This document shows positions 41,945 through 51,397 of a stretch of DNA of 64,000 bases, in pieces. Origin of the DNA: Arthrobacter sp. M4 (GTDB lineage: Bacteria; Actinomycetota; Actinomycetes; Actinomycetales; Micrococcaceae); the NCBI RefSeq assembly GCF_020251205.1, contig NZ_JAIWYX010000008.1, positions 248,001 through 312,000 on the forward strand, in the 5' to 3' direction. The position numbers and the translations under genes were made by a program. Within the stretch, counting starts at the first letter, position 1; every line of letters starts with the position of its first letter. A model generated the notes under the pieces. That model saw only the letters and a program-made list of their open reading frames with translations. It was not told the origin of the DNA and made no database searches.

Positions 41945-44881
41945 TTAGCGTCGCGGCAGGGGCGAGCCGTCCAAGGAACGTTCCTCCAGGAGCTTCCCGC
42001 CCAGAATACGCTCCACTGCAGCACGTCCAAAGACCCGTGATTCTTCGATTGTTTCGTCATCCGCGCTAGGGATGTCCTCGACATAGCTCGCTGGCGCTGC
42101 CGGCCGGACAGCAGGCGCCTGCGTGCGTCCGGCCAAAGCTTCCGGACTGCTGGTGAGTCGCTGGTACAGGCTCTGTTTCGGCGCTGCGGACGGCTGGGCA
42201 CGGTCCACCACGGCCGTGGCGGCAGGCCTCGTGGCTGAGTTGGGTGCGGCCACGGACCCTGCTGGCTGCGGCGCGGCGCCCCATCCGTCAGAGCTCGGCT
42301 CGGCTGGGGCCTGCTGCAGCGCTGGGGCCTGCTGCTGCGCCGGGGTCTCGTTTTGGGTTGCGGTCTCGTTTTGGCTTGTGGCCTCTTGCTGGGCTGGGGC
42401 CTCTTGCTGGGCTGGGCTTTCTTGCTGGGCTGCGCCGTGGACTGGTTCCGCTCCGCGACCGACGTTCGACTCAGTGCCCACCACCCAGGTGCCGGGTGCG
42501 TGCTCTACAGCGCGCGACCACGGATCTTCGATGGGTGCGTCCGGTTGCTGGGGACCTTGTGGCTGCTGCGCCTGCGGTGCCTGCGCGCCCTGAGCCTGCG
42601 GTGCCTGCGGGCCCTGAGAAGCCTGCGGTGCCTGCGGACGCCGGCCGGTGGACTGTGAGGGCTCCCAATCTGCTGGCGGCTCTTCCTCCAACGGCGGGGC
42701 GTCCTCATCGCGAGGTGGACCCCAATCGTCGTCGGCGTTGGCGTAGGAGGCCTCCGAAACGCTTCCGTTCGGAGCCTGGGCCCGCGACTGGACGGTTTCA
42801 CGCCGTGGCGGTGTGGAGGCAGAAGCGGGGTTGGCGGCAGGGGTTGGCTGAGCATCGGCGGTGGGAGCGGGGCTCAGCCCCCACGCCTCGTCGACCGATG
42901 CTGCCGGAACCGCCCGGCTAGTAGGTGCTTTTGGGTTTGGTTCAGAGCTCGCTACGCCGCCAGCGACGGCTGTGATTTGGCAATCGATGCCGATGGTCTT
43001 GTGGATGGCTTGGCGAAGGTTTTCCGAGTGGTCGGCCCGGCCAAATGCCCCGGCCAGGCCCGCGGTGGTGAACGATAGCGTGAGCTGCTGGCCGTCGAAT
43101 TGTGCCACCTGGGCGTTCGGCTCCACCAAGGCCCATGTGCTGCGCTTGATCTTGGCGAGGGTCTGGAGGATCTCGGGCCAGGCCCTGCGAAGGACCTCAA
43201 CGTCACCCCCGGAAGGCGACGCTGCCGAGGGTTGCGGAGTGGGCCGTTGTGGCTGTTTCGGCGGGGTCGCCTGGGGCTGGGGTGCCTGCGCGGGCGGCAG
43301 CGGCTTTGGTGCGGCGGCGGGGCCCTGGGCTCGATCTTCCACAGGCCAGTCATTGGTTGATACGCGCGGTGCCGTGATCGGCTCGCGCTGGGCAGCCCCA
43401 TGCTGGGCTTCCGCCATCGCGTGCGATCTGCCAGCGGCGGACTCAGCACCGGAAACCGCTGCTCCGGGTGCAGGCGTTACTGAGGCGCCAGCGGGAAGCG
43501 CCGCAGTTCCCTGCTCGGGGTGTGCTCCCGTAGTTTCGGGGGCGGTGGAGCGGGCGGTCGCGATTGCTGCCCTGGCTGCATCAGGGCCGGAAAGAGGCTC
43601 GGACCCCGCGGCAGTGGCCGGAGTCGGGTGAACCGGCACGCTCTCGGGGACAGGCTGCGGTTGTCCCGACGTCGGCGTTTGGCCGTCGGCAGGGGTGGCG
43701 CCGGCGGTTCCGCCGTAGTTTAGGCGCCGTTCGACGCGATCGATGCGGGCAGCGATCCCCCGCTCCGTCTCATCCGAACCCGGAAGGAGAATGCGCGCAC
43801 AAAGGAGTTCGAGGTGCAGCCTTGGTGACGTTGCACCGGTCATCTCCGTGAGGGCTGTGTTTGTGACATCCGCAGCGCGGGAGAGTTCCGAAGCGCCGAG
43901 GCTCTTGGCCTGGGTTCGCATCCGGGCAATCTGGTCTGCCGGAACGCCGCGCAGGATGGCGTTTGCGCTCTCCGGCATGGCCTGGACGATGATGAGGTCG
44001 CGGAAACGCTCCAGCAGGTCCTCAACGAAGCGGCGTGGATCATGGCCCGTCTGAATGACCCGGTCCACAGCCCGGAACACCGTGGCGGAGTCCGCAGCAG
44101 CAACCGCTTCCACTACGTCGTCCAGCAGGGAAGCATGAGTGTAACCGAGCAATGCCACAGCCAACTCGTAGTCCAGGCCGTTGGGGCCTGCGCCAGCCAT
44201 CAATTGGTCAAGCACAGACAGGGTGTCACGGACCGAACCACCGCCGGCCCTTATAACCAGCGACAATACGCCGGGTGCCACCGGAACGTTCTCAGAAGCA
44301 CAGAGCTGTTCCAAGTAGTTGAGCAGGGGCTCGGGTGGAACCAGCCGGAACGGGTAGTGATGCGTCCGGGAGCGAATGGTGCCGATGACCTTGTCCGGCT
44401 CCGTCGTGGCGAAGATGAACTTGATGTGCTCCGGCGGCTCCTCGACGATCTTGAGGAGGGCGTTGAAACCGGCCGACGTGACCATGTGGGCCTCGTCAAT
44501 GATGAAAATCTTGTAGCGGTCCCTCACAGGCGCAAAGGTTGCCCGTTCCCGAAGGTCGCGGGCGTCGTCCACACCACCGTGGCTGGCGGCGTCAATCTCG
44601 ATGACGTCGAGGGACCCGGATCCACCGCGGGCCAGTTCTACACAGCTGGGGCAGGTCCCGCACGGCGTGTCAGTTGGGCCCTGGGCACAGTTTAGGCAAC
44701 GGGCCAGAATTCGCGCGGATGTGGTTTTACCGCAGCCGCGCGGACCGGAGAAGAGGTAGGCGTGATTGACGCGGTTCTTGCGCAGGGCCATCATCAGGGG
44801 CTCGGTGACATGCTCCTGTCCGATAACGTCAGCGAACGTATCCGGACGATATCTGCGGTATAGGGCGGTCGTTTGAGTCAC
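41945..44881 (-). CDS. dnaX: DNA polymerase III subunit gamma/tau
   Basis: DnaX is the AAA+ clamp-loader motor of the replisome. The ATPase part has Walker A (S-G-P-R-G-C-G-K-T-T-S), the four-Cys zinc module (C-L-N-C ... C-G-T-C-P-S-C), Walker B (I-I-D-E-A-H) and sensor 1 (F-A-T-T-E). After about residue 380 come long Pro/Ala/Gln-rich linkers around a folded region near residues 560-640, then a low-complexity tail with Q-Q-E-A / Q-N-E-T repeats, and a conserved-looking C-terminal helix ending S-L-D-G-S-P-L-P-R-R. At 978 residues it is long, as in other actinobacteria. GTG start at 44881; the small SRP RNA lies just upstream. Confidence 0.95.
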   Translation of the reverse strand: MTQTTALYRRYRPDTFADVIGQEHVTEPLMMALRKNRVNHAYLFSGPRGCGKTTSARILARCLNCAQGPTDTPCGTCPSCVELARGGSGSLDVIEIDAASHGGVDDARDLRERATFAPVRDRYKIFIIDEAHMVTSAGFNALLKIVEEPPEHIKFIFATTEPDKVIGTIRSRTHHYPFRLVPPEPLLNYLEQLCASENVPVAPGVLSLVIRAGGGSVRDTLSVLDQLMAGAGPNGLDYELAVALLGYTHASLLDDVVEAVAAADSATVFRAVDRVIQTGHDPRRFVEDLLERFRDLIIVQAMPESANAILRGVPADQIARMRTQAKSLGASELSRAADVTNTALTEMTGATSPRLHLELLCARILLPGSDETERGIAARIDRVERRLNYGGTAGATPADGQTPTSGQPQPVPESVPVHPTPATAAGSEPLSGPDAARAAIATARSTAPETTGAHPEQGTAALPAGASVTPAPGAAVSGAESAAGRSHAMAEAQHGAAQREPITAPRVSTNDWPVEDRAQGPAAAPKPLPPAQAPQPQATPPKQPQRPTPQPSAASPSGGDVEVLRRAWPEILQTLAKIKRSTWALVEPNAQVAQFDGQQLTLSFTTAGLAGAFGRADHSENLRQAIHKTIGIDCQITAVAGGVASSEPNPKAPTSRAVPAASVDEAWGLSPAPTADAQPTPAANPASASTPPRRETVQSRAQAPNGSVSEASYANADDDWGPPRDEDAPPLEEEPPADWEPSQSTGRRPQAPQASQGPQAPQAQGAQAPQAQQPQGPQQPDAPIEDPWSRAVEHAPGTWVVGTESNVGRGAEPVHGAAQQESPAQQEAPAQQEATSQNETATQNETPAQQQAPALQQAPAEPSSDGWGAAPQPAGSVAAPNSATRPAATAVVDRAQPSAAPKQSLYQRLTSSPEALAGRTQAPAVRPAAPASYVEDIPSADDETIEESRVFGRAAVERILGGKLLEERSLDGSPLPRR

Positions 44882-44913
44882 AGCAAAAACCTACCAATCG
44901 GGCCTGACAAAAA

Positions 44914-45001
44914 GACCCCTCATGCACCCGCCAGAGCCCATCTACCCTTGCTACCTTCCGGTCCTGGGGGAGTTCAACAGGATGGCGCCACATGAGGGGC
45001 C
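44914..45001 (-). ncRNA. ffs: Small signal recognition particle RNA (4.5S type)
   Basis: On the minus strand the sequence contains the SRP domain IV hallmark CAGGACCGGAAGGTAGCA (asymmetric loop and GGAA-type apex) and the ends pair by GGCCCCTCATG with CATGAGGGGTC. The 88-base hairpin is followed by CTTTTTG, a U-rich terminator. The RNA binds Ffh to target nascent membrane proteins. It is upstream of dnaX in the same orientation, a conserved actinobacterial arrangement. Confidence 0.93.
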
Positions 45002-45086
45002 GTCGAATACTTTACCTGAACTTCCGGCCCAGCCCGAATCCGACCCCGCGCGGCGAACGCGTGGGCAACCACCCGGCGTCGGACCC

Positions 45087-45410
45087 TCACCGGTACCCAT
45101 ACACCGGCCAGCTCATAAAAGCCGGCTCCTCATAGGGGTGGGCCGCTCGCAGGGCCCGCACAACGCCGTCGAGATGGTGCGCCTCAACCACGCACTCAAT
45201 CCGGACTTCCGGCACCTGCTCGCCGACGCCTATGCTGCCGATGAACGGCTCGGAGCCTTGCAAGGGCGTGAAGCGACCGGTCCCGGGCGTGGCGAACGAG
45301 CAATGTGAATAATTTCCAATGCGTCCGGCTCCGGCATCACCGATGGCACGCAGCAGTTCCTCCACGTGGCTTTCCGGAACGTAGACAACCAAAGCGTGAA
45401 GATCGTTCAT
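45087..45410 (-). CDS. YqfO/NIF3 PII-like domain protein
   Basis: This 107-residue protein resembles the PII/CutA-like inserted domain of NIF3-family proteins as a free-standing unit: V-V-Y-V-P-E-S-H-V-E-E-L-L-R-A-I-G-D-A-G-A-G-R-I-G-N-Y-S-H-C-S-F, then G-T-G-R-F-T-P, and at the end A-H-P-Y-E-E-P-A-F. The family is widely conserved and of unknown function, perhaps metal or ligand binding. Cytoplasmic. It lies upstream of the SRP RNA on the same strand. Confidence 0.88.
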   Translation of the reverse strand: MNDLHALVVYVPESHVEELLRAIGDAGAGRIGNYSHCSFATPGTGRFTPLQGSEPFIGSIGVGEQVPEVRIECVVEAHHLDGVVRALRAAHPYEEPAFMSWPVYGYR

Positions 45411-45510
45411 GACCCCATCCTGCCAGTCCTATCAGTTGCACGTGCTGGCCCGATTGGGTGCTGACGAAAACTTCAGGTAAAGTAAAACCTGCTTTTGGTT
45501 CAAAAGTACT

Positions 45511-45596
45511 GGAGAATTCGCCTAGCGGCCTATGGCGCACGCCTGGAACGCGTGTTGGGTTAACAGCCCTCGGGGGTTCAAATCCCCCATTCTCCG
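45511..45596 (+). tRNA. tRNA-Ser (anticodon GGA)
   Basis: An 86-base cloverleaf: acceptor stem GGAGAAT (45511-45517) with ATTCTCC (45589-45595) and discriminator G; anticodon loop CTGGAAC with GGA at 45545-45547; long variable arm as in class II tRNAs; T arm GGGGG-TTCAAAT-CCCCC. It reads UCC and UCU. The 3' CCA is not encoded. A terminator follows. Confidence 0.97.
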
Positions 45597-45603
45597 CGAT
45601 TGT

Positions 45604-45631
45604 GGCCCCGGTCCTCGGACCGGGGCCTTTT
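45604..45631 (+). terminator. Terminator after tRNA-Ser
   Basis: GGCCCCGGTCC (45604-45614) pairs perfectly with GGACCGGGGCC (45617-45627) across a 2-base loop and is followed by TTTT. Confidence 0.92.
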
Positions 45632-45769
45632 GCGTCTCCGAAGAACGTTCTGAGCGTCCGCTGAACTTCCCCAGGTTTCCCGCTGACGGACTTTCCCCAT
45701 ACGGCGTGTCGTGGAGAAACGCCGGGCGGGCGCTTGAAAGGTGGGGGATTTTCAACCAAAGGCCAAAAG

Positions 45770-46672
45770 TCACGGGGACCTTAAGGCAGCAACACGCTCC
45801 AAAACTTCACGGCAGGCCTGGATCGCCGGGTGGATGCGCCCAGCCGTCCGCGTGGACGTGAAGATGGTCCGGCGGGGGAGCCCCGGTAGTTCCAGGAGCT
45901 GGACCGAACGGGAGCGGCCGGTCCATACCAGGTCCGGCATGATCGCCACTGCATTTCCGGATTCTATGAGCCTGATTTGCGCCTGAAGGTCGGCAGTCTC
46001 GTACCGGACGTCAGGCTCGAAGCCAGCTTGGCGGCACGTTTGCTCGGCCCAATGCCTGGACGCTGCGCCGTGCGGCTCCATCACCCAGGGCAGCCCTGCG
46101 GTGTCGGCCAGGGAGTTGATGGCTTCACCGCCCAATTCCACCGGGGGCGTTGCCAGCCTCAGCGCGTCAGTGGTGAGCGTCGCCCGGTCCAGTCCGGCGT
46201 GATGCGGTGCTGCATGGCCGGGATATTGCTCGGCGACCACAAGGTCGAAGTCCCTGGCCCAGGTCTCATAAAGGGCGGTCTCCGGTTCGCGCTGGGTCAT
46301 TTCAACCCGCACATCGGGGAACTCGCTCCGCATGGCGGTGAGGAAATCAGGCATTAGGGCCAAGGCCGCCGACTGGAAGACAGCAAGCCGCACCGTACCC
46401 GTCACGGCTGTAAGGGATGCTGCAAGCTCAGTTTCCGCCTGTTCCAACGTCTTGAGCAGCTCCGCCGTATGCTCCACTAGGATCTCCGCCTGCGGTGTGA
46501 GCTGGACACGCCGTCCGGACTTTCGCAGGAGCTTGACCCCGGCCTCCTTCTCCAACAGGGACAGCTGCTGGGATACGGACGACGGGCTGTACTTCATGGC
46601 GTCGGCAACATCCGCCAGCGTGCCTCGGATCTTGAGTTCATGCAGCAGGCGCAACCTTCGGACATCCAGCAC
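45770..46672 (-). CDS. LysR-family transcriptional regulator
   Basis: This 300-residue regulator has the N-terminal winged helix (L-D-V-R-R-L-R-L-L-H-E-L, G-T-L-A-D-V-A-D-A-M-K-Y-S-P-S-S-V-S-Q-Q-L) and a periplasmic-binding-like effector domain from about residue 90. GTG at 46672 is preferred because TTGGAGTGACTCT precedes it and it matches the family start; GTG at 46693 would add seven residues. It is divergent from putA across a 126-base gap with a 14-base palindrome, so it probably controls proline catabolism and itself, with proline or pyrroline-5-carboxylate as possible effector. That role is inferred from position. Confidence 0.92.
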   Translation of the reverse strand: MLDVRRLRLLHELKIRGTLADVADAMKYSPSSVSQQLSLLEKEAGVKLLRKSGRRVQLTPQAEILVEHTAELLKTLEQAETELAASLTAVTGTVRLAVFQSAALALMPDFLTAMRSEFPDVRVEMTQREPETALYETWARDFDLVVAEQYPGHAAPHHAGLDRATLTTDALRLATPPVELGGEAINSLADTAGLPWVMEPHGAASRHWAEQTCRQAGFEPDVRYETADLQAQIRLIESGNAVAIMPDLVWTGRSRSVQLLELPGLPRRTIFTSTRTAGRIHPAIQACREVLERVAALRSP

Positions 46673-46700
46673 AGAGTCACTCCAAACATTCACTTGATTC

Positions 46701-46714
46701 GATGATTAATCATC
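46701..46714. promoter_or_regulatory. Palindromic operator candidate between LysR gene and putA
   Basis: GATGATTAATCATC is a perfect 14-base palindrome in an AT-rich stretch, 28 bases before the LysR start and 84 bases before putA. TGATT (46695-46699) and AATCA (46720-46724) flank it symmetrically, giving an extended dyad of the kind LysR-type proteins bind. Confidence 0.65.
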
Positions 46715-46798
46715 AAAAACAATCACTTTTCCTAACGTGATTGTAGTCCCATACTGGTGGAAACAGACCCCTTCAAAACAATAGGAAGAGCCAGTTCC

Positions 46799-49700
46799 AT
46801 GACGACTCCCACGCGAGATGCCGCCGCCCTCCACAGCTCCGGCGAGGCAAATTTCCACCACCTGGCCGACGAGGCCGTCGCCTTGGTGCGGCGCTGGCTC
46901 GCTGAGGCAGCCGAGCACCCCGTGGACATCTCTGCGCAGCGCTTGGCCGGAGTCCTGAAGGACCCCAACGGGCTTGACTTCACCGTTGGCTTCGTAGACG
47001 GCGTCATCCGTCCCGAGGACCTGTCAGTGGCGGCCCGCAAGCTCGCGGAACTCGCCCCGAAGGTTCCCCAGTTCCTCCCGTGGTACATGCGCAGTGCTGT
47101 CCGACTAGGCGGCGCGACGGCTCCCCTGTTGCCGAATGTCGTGATTCCGATCGCCCGCAAAGTCCTCCGCGACATGGTGGGCCACCTCATCGTCGATGCC
47201 TCGGATGCAAAGCTCGGACCAGCAATCGCCAAGATCCGCCAAGATAACGTCCACCTCAACATCAACCTCCTGGGCGAGGCAGTCCTCGGGGAGAAGGAAG
47301 CCAACCGCAGGCTCGAGGGGACCCTTAAGCTCCTGGCGAGGGACGACGTCGACTATGTGTCCATCAAGGAATCCTCTACTGTGGCACCGCACCCGCTCTG
47401 GGCTTTCGACGAAGCCGTAGAGCACGTCGTGGAGAAGCTCACGCCGCTGTACCGACTGGCCGCCTCCTTCCCCAAACCCAAGTTCATCAACCTGGACATG
47501 GAGGAATACAAGGACCTCAGCCTGACCATGGCGGTCTTCACCCGAATCCTGGACCAGCCGGAGTTCAAGAATTTGGAAGCCGGGATCGTCCTTCAGGCCT
47601 ACCTCCCCGATGCGCTTGCCGCCATGCAAAAGCTGCAAGCCTGGGCAGCGGAACGCCGTGCCAACGGTGGCGCCCCCATCAAGGTGCGCGTCGTCAAGGG
47701 CGCCAACCTGCCCATGGAGCAGGTTCAGTCCTCCATCCAGGGCTGGCCGCTGGCCACCTGGGGCACCAAGCAGGACTCTGACACCAACTACAAGCGCGTC
47801 CTTAACTACGCCCTCACGCCGGAACGGGTAAACAACGTCCGCATCGGTATCGCCGGCCACAATCTGTTCGACATCGCTTTCGCCTGGCTGCTGGCGAAGC
47901 AGCGCGGCATCGCCGACCACGGCAAGGGTGCCATTGAATTCGAGATGCTGCTCGGCATGGCAACCGGACAGGCCGCTGCGGTCCGCAAGGAGGTGGGAAG
48001 CCTGCTGCTCTACACGCCAGTGGTGCACCCGGGCGAGTTCGACGTCGCCATCGCCTACTTGATCCGCCGCCTCGAAGAAGGCGCCAGCCATGAGAACTTC
48101 ATGTCCGCGGTGTTCGAACTAAGCGAAAACGAACAGCTCTTTGAACGCGAGAAGCAGCGCTTCCTCGGCTCCTTGGAGGCGCTGGATGACACAGTCCCGC
48201 TGCCGAACCGCACCCAGGACAGGAACGTCCAGCCGGCCCCGGCCCCAAGAGACCACTTCGCCAATACCCCGGACACCGACCCGGCGCTTCCAGCCAACCG
48301 TGCATGGGGCCGCGCCATCCTGGAACGCATACCGGGTTCCACACTGGGCGACGACATCGTCGCGGAAAGCACCGTCCGCAGTGGCCACGACCTGGAACGG
48401 ATCATCGCCACCGCCGTCGAACACGGCAAGGCATGGGGCGCCATGCCAGCGGCGGAACGCGCCGCCGTCCTCCACCGCGCCGGTGACGTCCTGCAGTCCC
48501 GCCGCGCGGAATTGCTGGAAGTGATGGCTTCGGAAACCGGGAAGACCATAGAACAGGGCGACCCGGAGGTCAGCGAAGCGGTGGACTTCGCGCACTACTA
48601 CGCGGAACGCGCCAAAGACTTGGAAAAGGTCGACGGCGCCACATTCGTCCCAGCCAACCTCACCGTGGTGACGCCGCCGTGGAACTTCCCGGTGGCGATT
48701 CCCGCCGGCTCGACGCTTGCGGCGCTCGCGGCCGGTTCCGCCGTCGTCATCAAGCCGGCTAAGCAGGCCCGCCGCTCCGGCTCCGTGATGGTCCAGGCGT
48801 TGTGGGACGCGGGTGTTCCACGCGAGGTCTTGGCGCTGGTCCAGTTCGAGGAGCGTGAGTTCGGCACGCAGCTGGTCTCCCACCCGAGCGTTGACCGCGT
48901 TATCCTCACGGGCGGCTACGAAACCGCCGAACTGTTCCGTTCCTTCCGCCCGGACCTTCCGCTCCTTGCCGAAACCTCGGGTAAGAACGCGATTATCGTT
49001 ACGCCGAGTGCCGACCTTGATCTCGCTGCCAAGGACGTCGTCCAGTCGGCCTTCGGCCACGCCGGCCAGAAGTGCTCGGCCGCCTCGCTGGTGATCCTGG
49101 TGGGTTCGGTGGCCAAATCGCCGCGGTTCCACAACCAGCTGATCGACGCCACGCGTTCGCTGGCCGTTGGCTTCCCGGAGCAGGCCACCACGCAGATGGG
49201 CCCGATCATCGAGCCGGCCAAAGGCAAGCTCCTCAACGCCCTGACTACCCTGGGCGACGGCGAGCAGTGGGCTGTTGAGCCACGCAAGCTGGACGATTCG
49301 GGCAGGCTTTGGTCGCCGGGAGTCCGTTTTGGAGTCAAGCGTGGTTCCTACTTCCACCGCACCGAGTTCTTTGGCCCTGTGCTGGGGGTCATGACCGCGG
49401 AGACGTTGGAAGAAGCTATCGCCATCCAGAACGACATCGACTACGGACTCACGGCAGGTCTCCACGCGCTGGACTCGGAGGAGATCGGTACCTGGCTGGA
49501 CACCATTCAGGCCGGCAACCTGTACGTGAACCGGGGCATTACCGGGGCGATCGTCCAGCGCCAGCCGTTTGGCGGATGGAAGAAGTCCGCTGTTGGGGCA
49601 GGCACCAAGGCCGGTGGCCCCAACTACCTGATCGGCCTGGGCAACTGGGTTCCGGCCCAGCCCGAACCCAGGCCAGGCGCTACTCTCACCGGCCCGGCCG

Positions 49701-50287
49701 CCCGTATTGTGGCCGCCGCCGAAATGACTGCTGACGTGACGGCATCCGAAGCTGAGGAGCTGAAGCGCGCACTGCTGAGCGATGCCGCCGCCTGGTCCGA
49801 GGAATTCGGAACGCGCAAGGACGTCTCCGGCCTGTCCGCGGAACGCAACATCTTCCGCTACCGTGCCGTGCCTGTGACGGTGCGCCTTTCCGAAGGCCGG
49901 CGCCTCGCGGAACTGCTGCGTGTGGTTGCGGCCGGTGCCGTGGCCGGATCACGGGTCACCGTTTCCTCGTCCGTCCCTGTCCCTGACGCTGTTGCAGCCG
50001 TCTTCGCCGAGCTTGCGGTTTCGTCCCGGATAGAGAACGACGGCGAGTGGCTGGCTAGGGTAGCAACGTTGGGCAACGCCCTGACCAACGGTCGTATCCG
50101 CCTGATTGGCGGTAACAGTTCTGACTTGAGCCGCGCCCTGGGTGGACGGCCTGATGTAGCGATCTACCACGGTGAGGTCACCGCCGCCGGCCGCATCGAA
50201 ATGCTTCCGTTCCTGCATGAGCAGGCCGTCAGCATCACCGCCCACCGTTTCGGAACCCCAAACCACCTGACCGATGCGCTGATCTAA
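46799..50287 (+). CDS. putA: Bifunctional proline dehydrogenase / glutamate semialdehyde dehydrogenase
   Basis: PutA oxidises proline to glutamate in two steps with an internal channel. The 1162 residues contain an FAD-linked proline dehydrogenase barrel in the first 450 (I-K-E-S-S-T, F-I-N-L-D-M-E-E-Y-K-D and R-V-V-K-G-A-N near the active site, D-S-D-T-N-Y-K), an aldehyde dehydrogenase domain from about 500 to 970 (V-T-P-P-W-N-F-P, A-E-T-S-G-K-N-A with the general-base Glu, G-H-A-G-Q-K-C-S with the nucleophilic Cys) and a C-terminal ALDH-like extension. There is no N-terminal DNA-binding domain, so regulation is probably by the divergent LysR protein. ATG at 46799 has GGAAGAG ahead; 46757 is less likely. 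Confidence 0.96.
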   Translation: MTTPTRDAAALHSSGEANFHHLADEAVALVRRWLAEAAEHPVDISAQRLAGVLKDPNGLDFTVGFVDGVIRPEDLSVAARKLAELAPKVPQFLPWYMRSAVRLGGATAPLLPNVVIPIARKVLRDMVGHLIVDASDAKLGPAIAKIRQDNVHLNINLLGEAVLGEKEANRRLEGTLKLLARDDVDYVSIKESSTVAPHPLWAFDEAVEHVVEKLTPLYRLAASFPKPKFINLDMEEYKDLSLTMAVFTRILDQPEFKNLEAGIVLQAYLPDALAAMQKLQAWAAERRANGGAPIKVRVVKGANLPMEQVQSSIQGWPLATWGTKQDSDTNYKRVLNYALTPERVNNVRIGIAGHNLFDIAFAWLLAKQRGIADHGKGAIEFEMLLGMATGQAAAVRKEVGSLLLYTPVVHPGEFDVAIAYLIRRLEEGASHENFMSAVFELSENEQLFEREKQRFLGSLEALDDTVPLPNRTQDRNVQPAPAPRDHFANTPDTDPALPANRAWGRAILERIPGSTLGDDIVAESTVRSGHDLERIIATAVEHGKAWGAMPAAERAAVLHRAGDVLQSRRAELLEVMASETGKTIEQGDPEVSEAVDFAHYYAERAKDLEKVDGATFVPANLTVVTPPWNFPVAIPAGSTLAALAAGSAVVIKPAKQARRSGSVMVQALWDAGVPREVLALVQFEEREFGTQLVSHPSVDRVILTGGYETAELFRSFRPDLPLLAETSGKNAIIVTPSADLDLAAKDVVQSAFGHAGQKCSAASLVILVGSVAKSPRFHNQLIDATRSLAVGFPEQATTQMGPIIEPAKGKLLNALTTLGDGEQWAVEPRKLDDSGRLWSPGVRFGVKRGSYFHRTEFFGPVLGVMTAETLEEAIAIQNDIDYGLTAGLHALDSEEIGTWLDTIQAGNLYVNRGITGAIVQRQPFGGWKKSAVGAGTKAGGPNYLIGLGNWVPAQPEPRPGATLTGPAARIVAAAEMTADVTASEAEELKRALLSDAAAWSEEFGTRKDVSGLSAERNIFRYRAVPVTVRLSEGRRLAELLRVVAAGAVAGSRVTVSSSVPVPDAVAAVFAELAVSSRIENDGEWLARVATLGNALTNGRIRLIGGNSSDLSRALGGRPDVAIYHGEVTAAGRIEMLPFLHEQAVSITAHRFGTPNHLTDALI

Positions 50288-50311
50288 GCCACACGCCCTT
50301 GTGGCGGGCTG

Positions 50312-51397
50312 CTATTTCAGCGAGTAGCCCGCCACATCCGCGATGACTTGCACGGAGGCACCCCATCCTGGCTCAGTGTTGGCGATGGTAACGGTCCCGT
50401 CCGGGCCAATCGGTACGTAGGCCATGTTGGGGACGGTCAGTCCGGATACGTAATTAACGTTGGAGGCGTCGGGCGTCGGGAGGCCGGAAGCGTACGCGGT
50501 GAGGTACCCATAGGACGTGGGCTGCGTGACCGTCAGGTTCACCCAAACACCCGCTGCGTTGGCTGGAACTCCGCCAACGCCTGCAACATGGAAGGTGACG
50601 GATCCGCCTCCGGGCACCGGCGCGGACGTCCGCGTGTCCAGGAAGCGGGTGGGGGAGATGCTGCCGAAAGCCCCGGAGCCAGCCGGAGCCCCGGACAGGA
50701 AGTAGCCGGATACATCCGCAACCAGCTGCGTAGTGCCCGCCGAGGTATTAGTGATTGCAATCTTGCCATCCGGGCCAACGGGTACGACGGCGAGGTTCGG
50801 CACGGTCTGTCCCGGACCGTAGTTGACATTGGATGCGTTGGGCAACGCGGAACCGGAACCGTAGGCAGTGAGGTACCCCGCGGCCCTTGTTTCGGTGACA
50901 GTGAGGTTGACGACGACGGCGGAGACAGTTGCGGGAACGCCGCCCACACCGCCCACCTGGAGGGCGGCCGTTCCGCCGCCGGCGATAGGGCCGGTGGAGT
51001 TCCGCGTGTCCAGGAACCGCGAAGGTGCCATGGCCACAAAGGCTCCTGCCGCCGTCGGGTTTCCTCCCTTGAAATACGCCGAAATGTCCGCGATGATCTG
51101 CGCGGATCCGCTGGAGGTGTTGGCGACGGTGACCTTCCCGTCAGGTCCAAGCGGCACAACGGCGAGGTTAGGCACTGTCTGGCCCGGGCCGTAGTTCACG
51201 TTGGAGGCGTTGGGCGTTTCCGAACCTGAGGCGTAGGCGGTGAGGAAGCCCGCGGCCCGCGCTTCGGTGACGGTGAGGTTGACAACCACGGCGGATGCGT
51301 TGGCGGGAACTCCGTTCATGCCCGCGGCCTGGAAGGAGACCGTACCTCCGCCCGGAACAGCCCCCGTGGATTTCCGCGTATCCAGGAAACGGGAGGT
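50312..51397. repeat. Three tandem repeats of about 375 bases in the LamG/PKD gene
   Basis: Each unit begins with codons for R-F-L-D-T-R (near 51390, 51010 and 50640 on the minus strand) and includes V-P-A-N/T-x-S-A-V-V-V-N-L-T-V-T, L-T-A-Y, S-N-V-N-Y-G-P-G-Q-T-V-P-N-L-A-V-V-P and a closing Y-F. The first two units are closer to each other than to the last. Identity is high at DNA level, indicating fairly recent duplication. Confidence 0.88.

Noticed and set aside
48119..49465. 448-residue open frame antisense to putA
   Set aside because: Lies wholly inside the ALDH domain of putA and has low-complexity Arg/Gly/Val composition; no motif.
50312..51397. Insertion element or gene duplication at the end of the LamG/PKD gene
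   Set aside because: The three units stay in one reading frame with conserved protein motifs and no terminal inverted repeats.
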